Source: Sialis fuliginosa
Lineage: Eukaryota; Arthropoda; Insecta; Megaloptera; Sialidae
DNA: 64,000 nucleotides
Assembly (NCBI GenBank): GCA_961205875.1
Contig: OY540817.1
Span: 744,001-808,000, forward strand
Direction: 5' to 3'
Shown here: one piece after another, positions 22,395 through 32,989 of the stretch
How the letters are laid out: each line of letters opens with the position of its first letter
How positions within the stretch are numbered: position 1 is the stretch's first letter
Translations under genes and position numbers: made by a program
The notes under the pieces: model-generated
The model's database searches: none
What the model was told of the DNA's origin: nothing
Seen by the model: the letters and a program-made list of their open reading frames with translations, nothing else

Positions 22395-22620
22395 TGATCG
22401 AAGATAACTTGACAGCACTGTTTTTAATGGTAGCCTTGATAAATAGTGTGTAGCGCAACTGCTCAAGATATACAGAAAAATCTTCTACACTTCAGTTTAT
22501 TAATCTGTAAATCTTTAGCAACTCCATATAATAATACTGTGCAGTACCTGCCGGCTTCTAAAATTTCATCCAATTCTGAGGTATTACTGCAAAAAATCTC
22601 GATATGTTCTCTTTTTCGCA
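22395..22620 (-). pseudogene. Duplicated fragment of the GCDTTS-family pseudogene
   Basis: The sequence from GATCGAAGATAACTTGACAG to CCAATTCTGAGGTATTACTG is a close copy of 25480-25680, part of the C-terminal half of the pseudogene at 25126-26420. It is joined directly to Tigger sequence, giving a chimeric remnant. Small indels break the frame. Confidence 0.75.
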
Positions 22621-22769
22621 CTCGTTGAAAAACTATTTTTCCAATCTCTAGACATTACTAAATCATGTCTTTATTTCAAATACCTGTAATTTATAATTAT
22701 AATGAATGGATAAAAAAACACTCAGTTGGAAATTTAATATTTATATTTCTATATTATATACATATTTAT

Positions 22770-22828
22770 AATAAAAACAAACTTGTTTGTTTAAACGTCA
22801 AAATTTATTAAAGAAGAGGAAACCGCAA
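22770..22828 (-). repeat. Penelope-type terminal-repeat fragment
   Basis: AAACAAACTTGTTTGTTTAA ACGTCAAAATTTATT followed by AGGAAACCGCAAG matches the terminal repeat at 45224-45285. It is cut by the foldback element that starts at 22829, so the hammerhead motif is incomplete. Confidence 0.65.
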
Positions 22829-23864
22829 GAGAAAAATTAGTGTAACCAAAATTGTACGATACGAAGGGGGCTATCATATAGCGATAATAATTTTTGTCCA
22901 GGGGGAGGCTCTTCGGAGATATTAAGGTCATCTTCATTTTTTAAAATTGATTCGGTACTTTTTTTTCCATAATATGATAGAGGAGCTGAAAACAAGTTCT
23001 GAACTCATCACACAAGATCATTGAACAAGATTTAAAGTGAAGAAAAAACGATTGAAAAATACATTTTTTTATTAAAAATTTACATTTAAAGAAGATGTTC
23101 GAAGTGGTGGTCATCATTATTATTATTAGTTGAAATTTCACACAGTTGTTTAAACACTCAGTATGAATGACATACTAAAATTTCAGATTTTTTGACCATT
23201 TCGTTTTTAAGAAAATGAATTGTAAAGTCTAGTTGTAAATACATGGCGTTAAATGGCAGTTGATAAAAATTGATTGTTAAAATATAGAAAAATGATAAAA
23301 ATCAATTTAAAAAACAGTAAGATAGTTTTGAAAAATAAGTATATTGTAAACTATACATTAATGTAACTATTTAAACAAGAATTACACATTTTGACCACAC
23401 CATTATTAAGAAAACAGTAAAAGAAACATGAAAAATATATGAAATTATGTATAAATATTTGAAATTAATGCGTAACATGGCAACGGGCCTTGCATTGTAA
23501 AATGACAAGTAATGACAAATACATGAGTGCAAGTGAGAAAGACAATTCGTAGTTTAGGCAACCGAATCTGCGTCTTACCCCACCGTCTTCCCCTCAAACG
23601 TAACTTCCCAACCTTCTTAATAAAAAATTGTATTTTTTAATCGTTTTTTCTTCACTTTAAATCTTGTTCAATGATTTTGTGTGATGAGTTCAGAACTTGT
23701 TTTCAGCTCCTCTATCATATTATGGAAAAAAAATGTACCGAATCAATTTTAATAAATGAAGATGACCTTGATATCTCGAAAGTGCCTCCCCCTGAATAAA
23801 AATTATTATCGCTATATGATAGCCCCCTTCGTATCGTACAATTTTGGTTACACTAATTTTTCTC
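22829..23864. mobile_element. 1.04-kb foldback element
   Basis: Arms of about 230 bp mirror each other: GAGAAAAATTAGTGTAACCA at the left and its complement at the right, then the GGGGGCTATCATATAGCG, GAGGAGCTGAAAACAAG and TTTAAAGTGAAG landmarks in reverse order. The centre of about 550 bp is AT-rich with no frame. It interrupts a Penelope-type terminal repeat on its left and lies about 70 bp from the 3' end of gene D on its right. Confidence 0.85.
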
Positions 23865-23931
23865 TGGGCCTTATAGATTCGAAGATATGTAAGGTGGTAA
23901 TAGTTACTGCCTCACCCTGTATATTTATGAA

Positions 23932-24500
23932 TTACATTATGAAAAAAAACGAATATTTTTTGGTGATACGATGGCCTCCGCTCCCACCACCACGCCCTAG
24001 TCTGTGTCCTCGTGCACGGGCATCACTGCGGTCTTTAGATTGGTTAATATTTTGTGATTTTATACGCGCCATCGCGAAGTCATATCCACGCCAAAAGTCG
24101 CTGTTTTCTTCTATCACTCGATCTTCTTTCTTGACCATTCTATAACAAATTTTTTTTTAATATAAGTAAAGTAATTAATAAATTAAAAATTGAAGGATAC
24201 GTACTCAACGTCTGCTTTACCATCGCCATCGCCACTTATTCTGAAACAGAAAAAAAATTAATTATTTAACGATACCCTTACAATTACATTAAATTATTTG
24301 AACGATGATTGGTTAGAGCGATTAACATTATTCTTAACAGACAAATTATACTTTTAAAATATTTTTTTCATGATTTTAATACTTATCAATTCTATATAAG
24401 ACTACATGGAATTAAACAAAAATTAAACATGTGATAAATTGATAACAATTATTAATTGAATAAACAAACTTACGATTTTTGATCGTCAGTGCTTCGAGTT
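23932..24500 (-). CDS. Gene D: phase-2 microexon family member, 5' end uncertain
   Basis: Three minus exons join in frame: 24500-24474 (27 nt), 24240-24205 (36 nt) and 24139-23932. Donors are GTAAGT and GTACGT, acceptors GTAG, CAG and ATAG; every junction is phase 2. The coding part reads TRSTDDQKSISGDGDGK, then MVKKEDRVIEENSDFWRGYD and FAMARIKSQN, followed by an Arg/Gly-rich tail (ARARGHRLGRGGGSGGH) and an end of KKYSFFFIM. The motif (D/I)(F/Y)Wx(A/G)YxxAMxxIK is shared with gene C. A possible 8-nt first exon, ATGTTAAA at 24821-24814 before GTAAGA, is in the right phase but weakly supported. Translation could also begin at the in-frame Met early in the last exon (24138). Confidence 0.58.
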
Positions 24501-25125
24501 CTACATTAATTTCTATAAAATAAAACAATTATTTATTTAACTAACAATATTATTAATCTATATTGTAAATGTTCTGTTTTAATTAGGTTTTATAAAATGA
24601 AAAGAATTATAATAAACTTATATATTTAATTGTTTCCAACATGTGCTCGCTGCCACAGTCCGTCCTCTGCAGTCTATTAGACAACGTTTTATAACATAAA
24701 CATTTATTCTTATTTTATTTATTTATTCAAGTTTGGCTAAGGGGCTACGCCCGATGGCCAATAACTTAAATAAAATAAAAAAATGATTTATAATTACCTA
24801 ATCCATATCTTACTTTAACATTAAATATACCACAGTAAATAAAAATTAAACATATTCGTTCAACATTTTGAAGAACAGTGGGCTCTAATTTTACTTTCAG
24901 CGTCATTATAATTAGTTCAGTTAATAAAAGTAAACTACATATTTAAAAACCTGACAATTTTTTGAACATGCATCGATTTGCATGAAAATTTAGGATTAAG
25001 CTCGTCTTACCCTCGACTTCAAAAGTGACCCTATGCCAATGTGTGCTTTTTATTTTTTAGGGGTGAAAATAGCCCCTATTTAAAAAAAAATAGAAAACTG
25101 AGGATTTAACAGATTAAAAAAAAAA
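24501..25125. other. Upstream region of gene D, repeat-bearing
   Basis: AT-rich sequence with a retroelement tail at 24715-24775 and the tentative gene D first exon at 24814-24821. Nothing else is supported. Confidence 0.4.
24715..24775 (-). repeat. Non-LTR retroelement 3' tail
   Basis: On minus, TTATTGGCCATCGGGCGTAG followed by CCCCTTAGCCAAACTTGAAT and an AATAAATAAA tail has the look of the 3' end of an insect non-LTR element or SINE. There is no coding sequence. Confidence 0.5.
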
Positions 25126-26420
25126 TTAAAATTCATCCGCAGCATCACTATCTATACTCTCTTCCTCGTCTTGATCTGTAATTGGACCACTATTTTGACA
25201 GTTGTCACCGGAACATATTCCACATATAGAGTTGCAAAACAAGTCAAATTTTCGGCAGGTACATGTGGAACCGCATCCTTTTTATAATTGCAAAAAATCA
25301 TTTTTAATAATTCTTGTGGTGCAGGAATTTTTTACATTTTAATCGGGTGCAAAGAACTTTCGATATTCATCCAACCCCACTCTGCAGAATTAATATTTTT
25401 GTTCCCAAGCCAGACCTGGGTTTGGTAATAAACTCTTTTAATGTGCTCATCGAGAGCATCTGTTGTCGGAACAAGCGAAGATAACTTGACAGCACTGTTT
25501 TTAATGGTAGCCTTGATAAAGAGTGTGTAGTGCAACTGCTCAAAATACACAGAAAAATCTTCTACACTCTTCAGTTTATTAATCTGTACATCTTTAGCAG
25601 CTCCGTATAATAGTACTGTGCAGTACCTGCTGGCTTCTAAAATTTCATCCAATTCTGAGGTATTACTGCAAAAATCTCAATATGTTCTCTCAAATCTGCC
25701 CGTTTTTCCATCAGATCGAAATTTTTTTTTACATTTATTATAAAATGCTGACGTTGTATCACAGCCCGTGAAAGCATGCGAAAAAGCAATGAATTTAGAA
25801 CTGTTTGGATATTCTAATTCAAAACTTTTGGAAGAATATTTCACAGAAAAGACATTTTGTTCTCCCAATTTCAGGAAGAAAATTTCTTCAACCTTAGCTC
25901 TGGCAGTCAAAATAACTAAAATATCTACATCTTCTGCTATTATTACTTTTTGTAATGTTGATGTATCTTCGATTGCTATTTCAACAATTAATTCGTCTGC
26001 TTCTCCTTTTCCTTGGTGGCATTTTATAGAGTTTTTACGCAATTCTTCCGTAAGAAAGTAATAAATCTAATTTTATTTTTGTAGTTTGATAAGAATTTGT
26101 CTTGAGTAGTTTCAATTGGCATCTCTTTACTGAATTGGTACTCTTTGGAGCTACATTTTTGTGAATTGCGGGACCTTTCTACTATCTTAGTACTTTCACT
26201 ATCGTAAGCATCAAAAACAACAGTAACGTTATTACCAAAATTTATTTTTAAATAGTTTACATACTCTTGAAAAACTCTTTCATATTTGCAGTTTGTCGAC
26301 CATTTTACTCGATACAGTAGCACTCCTCCATCGATAATATATTGGGATATTTCTTTGTTTATGGTAATTTCAGCAGCTGGAAACAATGAATATCAAGCAG
26401 CTTTTGTTGTTTTTCTCATA
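25126..26420 (-). pseudogene. GCDTTS-signature transposon-associated protein, decayed
   Basis: Three consecutive minus frames (26386-26024, 26042-25677, 25652-25332), plus a C-terminal tail down to 25126, rebuild most of one protein. Landmarks in order are NVTVVFDAYDSESTK, FLSNYKNKIRFITFL, GEADELIVEIAIED, AEDVDILVILTARA, AFSHAFTGCDTTSAFY and, at the end, a Cys-rich segment (GCGSTCTCRKFDLFCNS). I know this series from a large arthropod and cnidarian family of uncertain function. The spaced acidic residues suggest a PIN/FEN-like nuclease fold, which is inference. One-base shifts and stops between the frames make it dead. Parts are duplicated at 22395-22620, and another decayed copy lies at 38560-39110. 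Confidence 0.6.
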
Positions 26421-26754
26421 CCAACTTCGTCAAATATTGAGAGAGGGTTTTACTTATTAAAGATATGTGTGAAAGATATTCTAAAACTTACCTATTATAA
26501 CATTGAACCAATCGCTGTACAATATTCATATCAGTGAAATACTGTAAGTTTACTATAACAAATTTATAACACAAGATTTGGGTATTTAATTTCAAAAGAA
26601 GGGGTGGGAACCACCCCTAAAGAAAAAGTACACGTCGGCACTGGGTCACTTTTGCTTCTTGTGCTATTCTCTGCCACCTGTCAAAATTGCAAATCAATTC
26701 ATTCATGTTCAAAAAATTATGAGGTTGATATGCCCCCCCCCCCTCTCATCGGAT
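26421..26754. other. Intergenic DNA
   Basis: No frame or repeat is recognised. A C9 run occurs at 26732-26740. Confidence 0.45.
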
Positions 26755-27510
26755 AATAAAATTTCGTCCGCCACGCACTGAAGAATTTTCCCAGCTGTCG
26801 AATGACACCTCGCCGACGATCCTAGCCCAAACGGATCGCCGTCAAAACCCAAAACTAGGGTAAACCGCCATACGGACGCCAAAACGTCAGTCCATCCTTC
26901 CCTAATGAGAGGGAGAAGTGTGGAGTCGCGAGTTGGCTTTCACCAACGAAGCGGAATAGGGCACAGTATAAAGTCTCCCGATTTTGATGAAAAATCAAGG
27001 GAACAAGTACTCTCCCAACCCCAACCACTTGTACGACTAGCTCGATCTTTTGGAACATTCTTCTATGTACAATTGCGACTGTCACTTAAAACTCTGCTGC
27101 CGAACGAACCCAGGAAGCTCCCAGACCTGTTCCAGTGACGATTTTTGGAGGACCGCTGCCGCCGCCGAAGGAGACGCCCACCGCCTCACGTGTGAGGACC
27201 ACTGCCGACCGCCGAAGGACGCCGCCCGCCACCTCACGTTTGAGGACCGCTGACGATCAGCCAGAGACGCCCGCCGTAACCACGGACGACCGCCTGAAGC
27301 CGCACACCGCCTCCCCGCCGAGGTCCGCTGACGCCCGCCGACCACGGACGCCTGCAGAAGAACGCTGACCCCTGACGCCCGCAGTAGCTGTGACGCCCAA
27401 GTTCACAGGCACGCCCTCGAAGACAAGTGCCGTCTCACGACCCATTCATCAACTAACTTGTATAAATAAAATAATTATATACAGCCATTGTTAGTATTTC
27501 TCCCAACAAC
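26755..27510. mobile_element. GC-rich island, possible solo LTR
   Basis: This roughly 700-bp stretch is strikingly GC-rich in an AT-rich window. Its core (27140-27400) consists of imperfect repeats built on GACGCCCGCC, CCGCTGACG and CCTCACGTKTGAGGACC. It leaves all six frames partly open, so the overlapping frames there are composition artefacts. It could be an LTR running from TGTCGAATG near 26795 to TCTCCCAACA near 27508 (TG..CA ends). That is tentative because no second copy or target duplication was found. Confidence 0.4.
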
Positions 27511-27764
27511 ACTTAACAAGGTGATAACCGTTATTTATTGGACTATTTCCCAATACAAACGAAAAGTTTGTAATTACATTGCAAGATGCAGAAAAGATGC
27601 ACTACTATTCCATTGAAGTTAATCCTGACTATTACTGCAAAGCATTCCATGGTAAATTTTTAAATTAACTTTTATTAACTCACTGCAATATTAAAAAAAA
27701 AAACGTATTATAAAATGTAGGTACTTGTATAAGTAAAAAAGTAATGATTTTTTTAAAATATGTA

Positions 27765-29302
27765 CACTCACCGGCACAATTAACCGCCCACCCTTTTCAA
27801 GCGTTCCCGTGTTTATTTATGTTGATAAAACTTATTGAATCTTATGACACATGATAATGGTAATGTTTATGTAATAAATAATGATAGGTAGTGGCTATAA
27901 TTTCTGTTTTGTTTATGCGGTTGTCGATTTTAAGAATTTAGTCAACGTAAGCATTTTTTACGCATTGGTTTGTTTTTGCTGCAAATTATTTTATTCTTGT
28001 TGAGGTTCAACAGTATAAGTTTTAATTCATTTTTTGAAGAAAATTAAGTGTTAAAATGCCATTAGACTCAGCTGGAATAGCTAGAGCTATAGCTCTTATC
28101 GAGCAAGGGTTCAGCTAACGCTATGTGGCTCGTGTACTCGGTATGCCGCGAACAACTGTAAGAGATGCTGTAAGACGGTTTCAGGAGACTGATTCTTATA
28201 CACGGAGACCAGATCAAGATCAAAGAAGGAGTAATACGGATCGGGATGATCGATTTATCATCAGACGTGTACTGAAAAATCGATTCACAACGGCTGTTGA
28301 GGCACGTAATAGACTGTTTGAGGTGAGAAATGTGAATGTGAGTGAAAGAACAGTGAGAAGAAGGTTGGCAGAACGAAATTTAAGGGCTTTCAGACCAGCT
28401 CGCGCCCCAGAATTTCTCCCACGACACAGAAGAGACCGTCTTCATTTCGCTCGAGAACACGCAGATGGGACGATAGAACAATGGAAGAATGTTCTCTTCT
28501 CAAATGAGAAAAGAATCTCGTTGAGAGGTCCAAATGGTCGCCAGTGTGAGTATAGACACGCCAATGAACAGTTTGCTCCTTGTGCAATAGTGGAAACGGT
28601 GGGATTCAGAGGTGGGTCTATTATGTTATAGAGTGTCATTTCCTATGAAGCCGACACGGACTTAATAATCTTTGAAAGGGGTGGAATAAATGCACAAATA
28701 TACCTGGTAGATGTTTTAGAATACCATGTTGTCCCATTTGCATCATTTATTGGAGAAGACTTCATTTTGACACAAGATAACGCCCACCCACACGTCGCCA
28801 GATTCGTTACGGAGTATCTGGATGCAGTTGGGCTCCGAAAATTACGACCTCAACTCAATAGAACATGTATGGGACAACTTAAAAGACGTGTTCGAGGTCG
28901 TACACCTGCACCCACTAACCTCCGTGAGCTAAAACATGCGATTTTGGAAGAATGGGAAAACATCCCACAATCTGATATCCAGAACATCATGGATGGGCTT
29001 CCTAATCGCATACAAGAGATATTTAGAGTCAGAGGAGGTAATACGGCCTATTAAAACTCGATTCGTGTTCTAAAAATTTTAATTTATGAACTTAAGAGTA
29101 ATTGATATTTTAGGTGAAATTTATCAATTTTTGTTTTTTTTGTTAATGATACAAAAAATAATAAAAATGGTTATCCAAATATTGGTTTTTAAATCTCTTT
29201 CAACCCTAGAAATTGTATAATTGTCATATATTTACTTTACATTACCTAATATTCGAAATATTCGACAAAAACTGGGTGGGCGGTTAATTGTGCCGCTGAG
29301 TG
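27765..29302 (+). mobile_element. Tc1-type transposon, complete ends
   Basis: The left end CACTCACCGGCACAATTAAC with CGCCCACCC is matched by its complement at the right (GGGTGGGCGGTTAATTGTGC then CGCTGAGTG), with one mismatch. TA flanks both sides (27763-27764 and 29303-29304). The 1538-bp length is normal for the family. It carries one decayed transposase gene. Confidence 0.9.
28056..29054 (+). pseudogene. Tc1-type transposase, inactivated
   Basis: The frame starts at ATG 28056 (MPLDSAGIARAIALIEQGFS), hits TAA at 28116, and then continues RYVARVLGMPRTTVRDAVRR (HTH) with VSERTVRRRLAERNL (second HTH) and the WKNVLFSNEKR block that should hold the first catalytic Asp (here Asn). A TAG at 28629 replaces the expected Trp after GGSIML. 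The second catalytic block ILTQDNAHPHVA is intact. The DPNLNPIEHVW-type third block is scrambled by a small deletion and frameshift near 28845. It recovers as RGRTPAPTNLRELKHAILEE to the end. It is clearly dead. Confidence 0.85.
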
Positions 29303-29341
29303 TATAATGTAGATATAAGTTTTGCAACAGAAGTTCTTACT

Positions 29342-30171
29342 TTAGAAATGATGACCATTTTTATAAGAAAATTGACATATTTTCAACACCTTGTTATTTT
29401 CTAATTACAACCAAAGAAAATTTGTTTTCTACTAAAAATAGTTTTGTCATATGCTCTATTATTTCGATATTACATCAAACATTTACAAAATTGTATTCTT
29501 TGTACAGGATGTATAAAAACTCTGAACTTAATTTTTTTCAAAATTTTCAAATGGAACACCCTATATATTTTCACATTTTCGAATTGCCTATTCAATTCTA
29601 AACACATTTTATAAACTATGTTCTATACCTAAATCTAGCCGTTAAAAAGTTATTTGAAGATTTAATTGAATTTGAATGATAGGTCTTAACGCCGTTGGTG
29701 GACATTTTGAACAAAAAAAATTAACTTTTGTGTGTCAATTTGTTTATTTAATTTCTAGATTTTCATGTTGTTAAAGTTTGTAAGTTCTAGCAAATTGTAT
29801 TATGGATAATAATAAAGTTGTATTGTATTTATAAAACATGTTAAGATTTAAAAAATCTTCAAAAAAACTTTTTAACGGCTGGATTTAGGTATAGAACATA
29901 GTTTTTAAAATGTATTTAGAATTGAACAGGCAATTCGAAAATGTAAAAATATATAGGGTGTTCCATTTGAAAATTTTGAAAAAAGTTAAGTTCAGAGTTT
30001 TGATACATCCTGTACAAAGAATACAATTTTGTAAATGTTTGATGTAATATCGCAATAATAGAGCATATGCCAAAATTATTTTTAGCAGAAAACAAAAGTT
30101 TTTTTGTTGTAATTAGAAAATTACAAGGTGTTGAAAATAACCCAATTTTCTTACGAAAATGGTCATAATTT
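29342..30171. mobile_element. 0.83-kb foldback element
   Basis: Arms of about 320 bp mirror one another: CAACACCTTGTTATTTTCTA at the left, AATTACAAGGTGTTG at the right, with GTTCTATACCTAAATCTAGC and TCCATTTGAAAATTTTGA repeated in reverse. The centre includes TTTCTAGATTTTCATGTTGT, which recurs near 47260. The outer right flank (ACCGCTCAGTATAA onward) recurs at 32520 and, reversed, at 1550, so this is a dispersed family. Confidence 0.85.
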
Positions 30172-30425
30172 CTAAACCGCTCAGTATAAACCTACACATG
30201 CTTATATCAAAATATCCAGAAAAATAAATGCTTTTAGATTATCAATCAAAAATATACGCATTGTATTTAAAAAAACATAACTTTGATTTGTAACGCACTT
30301 ATGGGACACCCTATATAAATATAACTATTTTTAAAATATGCGGCTTGTCTAACCTAACAACTTTTGTATTTAAAGTTTTCTTCCATTTGTTATAAATGAA
30401 ATATTGAACTTTGACACAGTCTTGG
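30172..30425. repeat. Dispersed repeat shared with 47.4 kb
   Basis: The end sequence of the foldback family is followed by TTTGATTTGTAACGCACTTA TGGGACACCCTATAT and AACTTTTGTATTTAAAGTTT, which recur at 47440-47575. No frame is present. Confidence 0.65.
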
Positions 30426-30869
30426 GACACCCTGTATAGTATAAAAAAATATTTTTGAGTCCGTGGCATCAACATGACAGATATTTTTATTTTGGTATTG
30501 TTTCAATAGATGGTGAATGGACTGATAATATAATCAAACAAAACTATTATAAGTTTTGTACAAAGAATTAAAAGATACATTTAATCTTAATCAGAGAAAA
30601 ATGTGGCATCTGATTACAGAAGAACTGGAGAAAAACGGAATTTTAAAAATATTTCATCAATTCAAAACCAACAAACGCAATAAATGAAAGCGGTTATTTT
30701 AAGATTTTTGTGAAAATTTTGTTCACAAAAATTCACCCCTACGGCTACAGCTACCTTAAATTTAAAAAAATATACACTTTTTTCAAAATATCATATCTAA
30801 AAATTCATCGGAATTTTTTTTTATCCTTTCGTAAAATAAAAGACCCACATTTGGTCTTTCATCAAAAAA

Positions 30870-31345
30870 TGTGGTGTTTCATCAAAGAAAAATACAAAAA
30901 AGTTTCGAGCAAAAAAAGACAATGAAAGACAATATCGGAAAGATCTAATTCAACAACCAGCATTTAAAAATCGAAGAAAACTACTAAAAAATAGAAATCC
31001 GCTAAAACATCCAATACTGAAAGGAAAGAAGGTATTACTTACAAAACAGATTACGATCTTTCTCAAACGTTCCAGTTTCCTGATTTAATTACGTATGTTG
31101 AAACCGTGCCTGATGACATAAAGTACGTGTATTTTGATTTAGAAAGCACAGGTTTCAGTTCAGTACACGCAGAAATTTGTCAAGTTGGAGCGAAATTTGG
31201 AGAAGAAATATTCAACTCTATTAAATGGAATACCAAAAAAATATCAGAATTAACAAAATCTATTCATGATGGGGAAATGTTCGATAATGGACAACTTATT
31301 ATTTCCCTAAATTTATATACTGATTTTGAAAACTTTTGAAATTTT
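30870..31345 (+). pseudogene. DnaQ-like exonuclease fragment
   Basis: On plus, a basic stretch (QPAFKNRRKLLKNRNPLKHP) leads after a one-base shift to GITYKTDYDLSQTFQFP, then DDIKYVYFDLESTGFSS and AEICQVGAKFGEEIF. YFDLESTG is the exonuclease I motif (DxE) of the DEDD superfamily. After about 75 residues the frame ends without motifs II and III, so it cannot be active. In other animals such exonuclease domains occur in transposon-derived proteins, including (from memory) C-terminal to Mutator-like transposases. That would link it to the fragments at 1.6, 4.5 and 7.5 kb. Confidence 0.6.
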
Positions 31346-31454
31346 TTTATGTAATATTGGCAACAAAGTTCTCTCTTCTTGTTTTAAAAAAAATGCCTGA
31401 ACGCGTTAAAGCTAAATAAAAATTTAATCAGAATGTTTTAGCTAGTGATTTACT

Positions 31455-31826
31455 TAATAATTATAGGTTCTCGTGATCCCGCTCCCACGACTCTCCAGGA
31501 GCTCGAAGAGGCCGTTATTGAGGAATGGGCCAGTATCCCTCAAGAAGAGCTCCTGAAATTGGTAAGATCCATGAGGAAGCGTATGGAAGCCGTCATCAGG
31601 GCAAGGGGGGTAACACTAGGTTTTAGGTTAGTTTTAAGCAACTTTTTGTAATTTTTTTATCTGTTTTTAATTAAGGATTTTTATTGTTTTGTAAACTTTT
31701 TTTTTTTGTGCGGTTCCAATAAAAAAAAATTTATTGAATTGTTTTTGGGTTTTTACCCTCATCGATTCCAAATAAGGTTACAAGTTGATTTTTTAAAAGG
31801 TGCGATTTTTTTGACGCCCAGTGTAG
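31455..31826 (+). pseudogene. 3' end of a second Tc1-type element
   Basis: The open frame SRDPAPTTLQELEEAVIEEW continues with ASIPQEELLKLVRSMRKR and AVIRARG, the standard C-terminus of Tc1 transposases. It is followed by a 3' flank ending TTTGACGCCCAGTGTA, which looks like a terminal repeat. Everything upstream, including the catalytic residues, is missing. Less AT-biased than its surroundings. Confidence 0.75.
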
Positions 31827-32439
31827 TTGATAATGCTCATACTGCAGTAGAAGACACAAATACTTTGGAAAATTAAAAAAACAAAGTAAATGTAACTGAA
31901 GATGATTTAAAAAAAAGGAGTCCGCTCCTAAAATATCTGTAGGTATCCCAAACCGGACCACCTTGCATGAAAACATTATACATAGTTTAAAATCAATTCT
32001 ACAATATTGCACTTTTGTTTTAGGTTATTGTGGGTATAGAAATGAATGAAAACTTGCATTTCAACGGGGTCTACCAGTCGTCTGTGAAAACAGGGCCAGT
32101 GATCGACACTATGGAGTAATCAGTTGCGAAGGCTGCAAATAACAAAGTTACCAATGCCATTCAGAAATGTTCATCTTGTGACTGTAAACTATTATTATTG
32201 TTATGCTGAAATTTGTTTCAAAGTTATCAGTTCACAATTTAATGATTGTTTTATCTATTTCAGCTGTTCAACATGAAAGAAAACCTATAACTGATAATAC
32301 AACCACAACAACCTCAAAAGATGTAAGTCTTGAACAAACCGCTACATTATAATAGTATTTAAACCAAAAATGAATTAATTGTTTTCAAAATGGCGGCCAA
32401 TAATAGAGCATAATAATATACTTAAACTATTTTTAGAAG
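31827..32439. other. Intergenic DNA
   Basis: No supported gene. Stretches around 32040-32180 (TTCAACGGGGTCTACCAGTC) are less AT-biased and may be transposon exon debris, but I could not identify them. Confidence 0.4.
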
Positions 32440-32595
32440 AAAACAATTTTTTTTATTGTAATTAGAAAATAACAAGGTGTTGAAAATATGTCAATTTTCT
32501 TATAAAAATGGTCATAATTTCTAAACCGCTCAGTATAATCCCACACATGCTTATATCAAAATATCCAAAAAATAATAATAAATTATATTATTATA
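32440..32595 (+). repeat. Copy of the foldback-family terminus
   Basis: ATTAGAAAATAACAAGGTGT TGAAAATATG to ATGCTTATATCAAAATATCC matches 30110-30225 closely and 1505-1580 in reverse. Confidence 0.75.
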
Positions 32596-32639
32596 TATTT
32601 TTTAGTTAATGACACTTGTTACACCTACATTCTTATGAA

Positions 32640-32725
32640 AGAATTATCATCTCAAAGTATAATCGCTTTGTATCTTTTTCCATCTTATGGATTTGGCAAC
32701 TATAAATAGTTGGATGTTTTATAGA
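32640..32725 (+). pseudogene. piggyBac-like transposase scrap
   Basis: The reading LMDLATINSWMFYRKI resembles the (D)xxxVNSWxLYRR block near the C-terminal half of piggyBac transposases. Only about 28 residues are convincing. What follows at 32750-33000 (KRNFDVLRINRKPFW and similar) is not recognised. Confidence 0.4.
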
Positions 32726-32989
32726 AAAATACAACCTTGTTGTGCAACGTTGGTCAAACTATTAATAACAAAATGGGCCGACGTAAGGTTAAGCGAAATT
32801 TTGACGTGTTACGTATTAATAGAAAACCTTTCTGGAGAATCACTGATTGTACAACGGCGAGCATACGACGCACTTCTATACAATGGTGGGGTTTAGAAAG
32901 TGAATATAACTTAAAAAATCCATCTTCATGCTCCTGTTGCATGATTTTGATGCAACGCATTCGTGTTCCAAGTGAAATTCGCAATAGGA

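Noticed and set aside
5540..24500. Identification of genes A-D as aphid-type bicycle effectors because of phase-2 microexons
   Set aside because: No N-terminal signal peptide, no paired Cys-Tyr-Cys motifs, and far fewer exons. The similarity is in gene structure only.
27050..27445. Several overlapping open frames on both strands in the GC-rich island
   Set aside because: High GC removes stop codons in all frames at once. Repeated GACGCCCGCC units explain them and there is no conserved domain.
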